From: a virus
Virus record (IMG/VR): IMGVR_UViG_3300029286_000005
Location: 1 to 40,791 of that record
DNA length: 40,791 nt
Strand: one strand, 5' to 3'
Shown: positions 38,395-40,791 of the stretch, piece by piece
Position numbering within the stretch: the first letter of the stretch is position 1
Layout of the letters: each line of letters begins with the position of its first letter
The notes under the pieces: model-generated
Told to the model about the DNA's origin: nothing
The model's database searches: none
What the model saw: the letters and a program-made list of their open reading frames with translations, nothing else
Program-made: the position numbers and the translations under genes

Positions 38395-38965
38395 AACACC
38401 GTGAAAACGCCCAAAACACCGTAATTATCGAGAAAAAGTCTTTAGTATAACCTTTATAATCAGATTATTATGGGAAAAATTCTCCATAGAGTGTGTTATT
38501 CTATCAAAATACCTTGAAAAGGTTCGCACAATCATTAATTGATAGGGCAGTTTAATAAAATCGACCTGTGGATCCTTTAATTAATAGCCCTACAGCCCAT
38601 AGGAAGCCCGTAGCGATTAAGTTGTCAGGACAGTTTAATAAATTAGAGCTGGCTGTCAAACAATGGCTGTAGCGGGTTTAATTGACATACCAAATAGGGC
38701 TTCAATTTAATTCAATTTAATACAGTCCGATCCTCTTAATCCATAACTATATATACATTAAATAACTATTTAATACAGTGCTACAGCTTGAGGGATAGCC
38801 TAAACGAATAAGGATCTATTCAAAAACCTTTAAATAAATATCCCTAAAACTTTTAATACATAAAGGGTTTAGGGTACTTATGTTTTAAGGTAGATTAAAA
38901 GACTATATTAAAAGTATATACTAAATAACAACAATCTTTATAAACCATGTTTAAGTGGTAACACT
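38395..38965. other. 571-bp non-coding repeat-rich region, candidate replication origin
   Basis: No plausible gene. It holds AAAACACCGT twice (38393-38402, 38413-38422), a direct repeat of about 24 bases around CAGTTTAATAAA (38548-38559 and 38631-38642), ATTTAATACAGT twice (38715, 38768) with a third copy at 33216, CTACAGC/GCTGTAG copies at 38590, 38666 and 38781 including an inverted pair (38590-38600 with 38663-38672), an imperfect CCCTAAAAC/GTTTAGGG hairpin (38842-38874), and ATATTAAAAG (38905). Several segments are GC-richer than the genes. This mix suits an origin with iterons, or a long structured RNA. Confidence 0.6.
38937..38944 (+). promoter_or_regulatory. TATA box for the gene at 38966
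   Basis: TTTATAAA centred 25 bases before ATG 38966, the leaderless spacing; there is no ribosome-binding site before the ATG. It would start the run of small genes that crosses the circle junction. Confidence 0.68.
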
Positions 38966-39163
38966 ATGAAAGAATTAAACACAAGTAGCGCAAGGCAGTA
39001 TACTAACTTTCTCTTAGAGAAGATCGAAGAAGGATATTATAGTTATGAGACTATCTTAAAAGAGATGTTATGTTTTTATAGTGAAGATCAGATAAAAGAC
39101 TTCTGTTTAAACTCATTCGGGAATGAAGGGATCGTAGACAATGACGAGGATGTGGAAGAATGA
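38966..39163 (+). CDS. Small acidic helical protein
   Basis: A 65-aa protein, mostly helical (SARQYTNFLLEKIEEGYYSYETILKEML), with an acidic end (DNDEDVEE). First gene after the candidate origin, with its own leaderless promoter. Similar small acidic proteins are common as early genes of archaeal and bacterial viruses and often act as inhibitors or adaptors, but nothing specific is seen. Confidence 0.65.
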   Translation: MKELNTSSARQYTNFLLEKIEEGYYSYETILKEMLCFYSEDQIKDFCLNSFGNEGIVDNDEDVEE

Positions 39164-39330
39164 TATTTAAACAACTTTTAATTAAGCTAAGGATTATAAA
39201 ACAAGATCCCGTGCTAGTGGAACTTTATAAACCTTATAAGAGTTACGCGTTTACTGATTGTAATAACAATTGGAGATTAAGAACCGTTAAGATAGATCCC
39301 AAAAATAAACATTATCAAGAGGGTTACTAA
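39160..39330 (+). CDS. Small basic protein (56 aa)
   Basis: A 56-aa ORF overlapping the preceding stop (ATGA). Helical start (FKQLLIKLRIIKQD), then a strand-rich part with Tyr and Trp (LYKPYKSYAFTDCNNNWRLRTV). Translational coupling is the support. Function unknown. Confidence 0.58.
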   Translation: MIFKQLLIKLRIIKQDPVLVELYKPYKSYAFTDCNNNWRLRTVKIDPKNKHYQEGY

Positions 39331-39452
39331 TGGTATACAAAAAGTATTTAATATATGTAAACAGTTGTTTTTTAACATCTACAGATAAAAATAAACCCAC
39401 AAATACCCTTAATACTATATTAAAGAGTATTTTAATATACAAGGAGAATTAA
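39330..39452 (+). CDS. Possible 40-aa protein
   Basis: An ORF beginning on the last base of the preceding stop (TAATG), with a hydrophobic start (KKYLIYVNSCFL) and a polar end. It overlaps T/A-rich sequence that includes an AATACT/AGTATT dyad (39411-39431) and the ribosome-binding site of the next gene, so it may be non-coding leader instead. Confidence 0.35.
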   Translation: MVYKKYLIYVNSCFLTSTDKNKPTNTLNTILKSILIYKEN

Positions 39453-39457
39453 TAAAA

Positions 39458-39991
39458 ATGGGATATGCAATATTTATTGACTGGGGAGAAGAACAACGGA
39501 AAGATAACTATTTTGATAAATGGATTAATCACGGCAGAAATGTTTTAGAACAATCTTGTTCGCATCATGAAGAAGGAGAAGAAGAAACAAACATAAGGTA
39601 TAAAGGCTATTGTGACGAGTGCGGAGTAAGTGAAGACAGTCAACAGCCAATGATGAATTACTTATATCCTTTAGAATGTGATAAATTTAGTGAGGATAAA
39701 ATATTAAAAGTAGTCAACGAGACAAATTGTACAGTGATAGAAAATGCAGAAACAGGAGAATACTTTTTGACTTTATGCGGTGGCGGGATGGATTTAAGCC
39801 AAGATATAGCACTGGCTTATTTAATATTAGAAAAGTGGATCCCGTTTGATTTAATGCGAAGCGTTATAAGTCAAAAAGACTTTTCAATATCTAAAGAGAA
39901 TTATAAGATTTTAAAAAAAGCTATTCTTGAACAGGCAAGAGATAATAAAAATTTTATGGACGCTGTTATAACTAAATGGAGTATTAAATAA
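39458..39991 (+). CDS. Conserved-looking soluble protein with His/Cys cluster
   Basis: A 177-aa acidic protein. Residues 33-56 hold a metal-site-like cluster (SCSHHEEGEE, then YCDECGVSED). The middle LTLCGGGMDLSQDIALAYLILEKWIPFDL is a pattern seen in uncharacterised phage proteins as I remember them. Helical end. AAGGAG lies 11 bases upstream of the ATG. Function unknown. Confidence 0.68.
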   Translation: MGYAIFIDWGEEQRKDNYFDKWINHGRNVLEQSCSHHEEGEEETNIRYKGYCDECGVSEDSQQPMMNYLYPLECDKFSEDKILKVVNETNCTVIENAETGEYFLTLCGGGMDLSQDIALAYLILEKWIPFDLMRSVISQKDFSISKENYKILKKAILEQARDNKNFMDAVITKWSIK

Positions 39992-39994
39992 AAA

Positions 39995-40168
39995 ATGGAT
40001 AGAAAGACTTTAGATTGGATAAAGAAAAAAATTAAAGATAAAGAGAGAGCAAGTATTTATTCAAGTTCAAGAATGAAAGCATATACAGTTTTAAAAAACA
40101 GACATAAAGAAGAATATAAAACAATTTTAAAGAAATTATTAAAGAAAAAATTTAACTCTATAAAATGA
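39995..40168 (+). CDS. Small lysine-rich helical protein (57 aa)
   Basis: A 57-aa ORF dominated by Lys and Arg helices (DRKTLDWIKKKIKDKERAS, then YKTILKKLLKKKFNSIK). It follows the previous stop by three bases and overlaps the next ATG (ATGA). Probably nucleic-acid binding. Function unknown. Confidence 0.58.
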   Translation: MDRKTLDWIKKKIKDKERASIYSSSRMKAYTVLKNRHKEEYKTILKKLLKKKFNSIK

Positions 40169-40305
40169 AAAATCCCAAACACTACTGTAATAAATGTAAC
40201 AAGTATATTAATGAATTAAATGATTTAGAGGAAGAAGAACTCCTCCATGAAAATAGTTTTGTTTGCTCTACCTGTATAAATGATGAAATGGAGAACTTAA
40301 TTTAA
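40165..40305 (+). CDS. Small zinc-ribbon protein (46 aa)
   Basis: A 46-aa protein with CNKC (8-11) and CSTC (34-37) separated by an acidic Glu-rich helix, a minimal zinc ribbon. It overlaps the preceding gene (ATGA) and leads to the next by TAAAATG. One of several such mini zinc proteins in this arm (2907, 7242, 35164). Confidence 0.62.
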   Translation: MKNPKHYCNKCNKYINELNDLEEEELLHENSFVCSTCINDEMENLI

Positions 40306-40306
40306 A

Positions 40307-40510
40307 ATGACTTGGGAACAATTAGGGATCAAAGAAGTTAAGCCAATAATAACAGATAGGGACAGGGAAGTAAAACTCCCAAAACTTACAATTAAAGGAA
40401 GGCACGATTTAAGCGAAGTAGATACAACAACTTACAAGAAGAAAAATAAAAAGATTTTGCGGGATGATTTGCCTTTAAATTTAAATGATGGAAAATTCTA
40501 TAAGACTTAA
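40307..40510 (+). CDS. Hypothetical 67-aa protein
   Basis: A 67-aa polar, basic protein (KPIITDRDREVKLPKLTIKGRHD, then KKKNKKILRDDLPLNLNDG). No TM or cysteine motif; probably partly disordered. Joined by TAAAATG to the preceding gene. Confidence 0.6.
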   Translation: MTWEQLGIKEVKPIITDRDREVKLPKLTIKGRHDLSEVDTTTYKKKNKKILRDDLPLNLNDGKFYKT

Positions 40511-40516
40511 TTTAAA

Positions 40517-40723
40517 ATGATAGGCAGAAATACTTTAAAAAAATATGAATTGAGAACTATCGAGGGATATTTTGATTTAATTATTGACAGTAAGATAAAC
40601 GGGAATTCTGATTATAAAGACTATATTAAAAAATTGAATAGAAAACAAAAACGATTATTTTTACGTTATATTATGAATAGAGAAGATTTATTTAAATTCT
40701 TTTTTGACGAGGTTTTAAAATAA
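40517..40723 (+). CDS. Hypothetical 68-aa helical protein
   Basis: A 68-aa basic, helical protein (NTLKKYELRTIEGYFDLI, then DYKDYIKKLNRKQKRLFLRYIMNREDLF). Its last 19 codons and stop recur at bases 1-59 because of the circular overlap, so the gene is complete and continuous with the gene at 61. Function unknown. Confidence 0.62.
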   Translation: MIGRNTLKKYELRTIEGYFDLIIDSKINGNSDYKDYIKKLNRKQKRLFLRYIMNREDLFKFFFDEVLK

Positions 40724-40791
40724 AATGGCTATGTTTGATTTTGGAAAAAGGCAGAAGTTACATACTCAACTAATAGGTTCAACAACAGGCA
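40665..40791. repeat. Terminal redundancy of a circular contig (copy 2)
   Basis: Exact second copy of bases 1-127. It carries the 3' end of the gene at 40517-40723 and the first 67 bases of the gene that begins at 61, so no gene is really broken by the window ends. The unit length after removing one copy is 40,664 bp. Confidence 0.93.

Noticed and set aside
38842-38874. CCCTAAA/TTTAGGG as telomere-like ends
   Set aside because: There is only one imperfect inverted pair, no tandem repeats, and the element is circular.
38395-38965. tRNA gene or integration attachment site in the non-coding region
   Set aside because: I looked for a cloverleaf and for a tRNA 3' end but found no acceptor stem, T-loop or anticodon arm arrangement.

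Overview
The last 127 bases (40665-40791) repeat bases 1-127 exactly, so this reads as a complete circular element of about 40,664 bp opened at an arbitrary point inside a gene. It is AT-rich. Eight start codons sit 23-27 nt downstream of a TTTAAATA/TTTATAAA-type TATA box, which is the archaeal leaderless layout, and the gene content fits: an Hjc-type resolvase, an LSm-like protein, Asn/Thr-rich secreted proteins with many N-glycosylation sequons, and a pilin-like signal. I infer an extrachromosomal element, most likely a non-tailed membrane virus, of an archaeon; a DPANN-type host is a guess from style only.

Layout. The plus-strand arc (30235 through the circle junction to 11607) holds replication, information-processing and small accessory genes. 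It contains an LSm-like protein, a CoiA-like nuclease with zinc ribbon, an SF3/D5-type helicase, an Hjc resolvase, a C5 DNA methyltransferase, a P-loop ATPase, a ParB-like protein, an SPFH (stomatin/prohibitin) protein, a zinc-ribbon tyrosine recombinase, an operon of small membrane proteins, and HNH/zinc-finger proteins. The minus-strand block (30105 down to 11612) is a virion-type module: two-helix membrane proteins, a phage-like fibre protein, a right-handed beta-helix protein, a LamG spike of 1076 aa, a 1123-aa Gly/Pro/Ser-rich protein and a set of signal-peptide or membrane-anchored proteins. The two arcs diverge at 30106-30234 and converge at about 11608.

How it may work together. Three two-helix proteins (29875-30105, 11721-12257 and 33646-33993) look like paralogues and resemble in architecture the major capsid proteins of spindle-shaped archaeal viruses. 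The fibre, beta-helix and LamG proteins carry N-terminal signal or anchor segments, so they would be inserted in a membrane before virion assembly. I see no terminase, portal, tail-tube, DNA polymerase or primase domain; replication presumably borrows the host polymerase and primase around the SF3 helicase. The 571-bp non-coding stretch 38395-38965 and the gap 33212-33373 share a 12-mer and an ATATTAAAAG repeat and are the best origin candidates.

Noteworthy oddities: a cysteine-rich gene with an in-frame TGA followed by a coherent 30-codon extension, a membrane-protein gene that needs a one-base shift in a ten-A run, a candidate small RNA or leader at 10946-11010 with an 11-bp closing stem, a matched promoter/operator pair in front of the SPFH and recombinase genes, a 12-bp palindrome before an internal late promoter, and a recurring TAAAATG stop-start junction.
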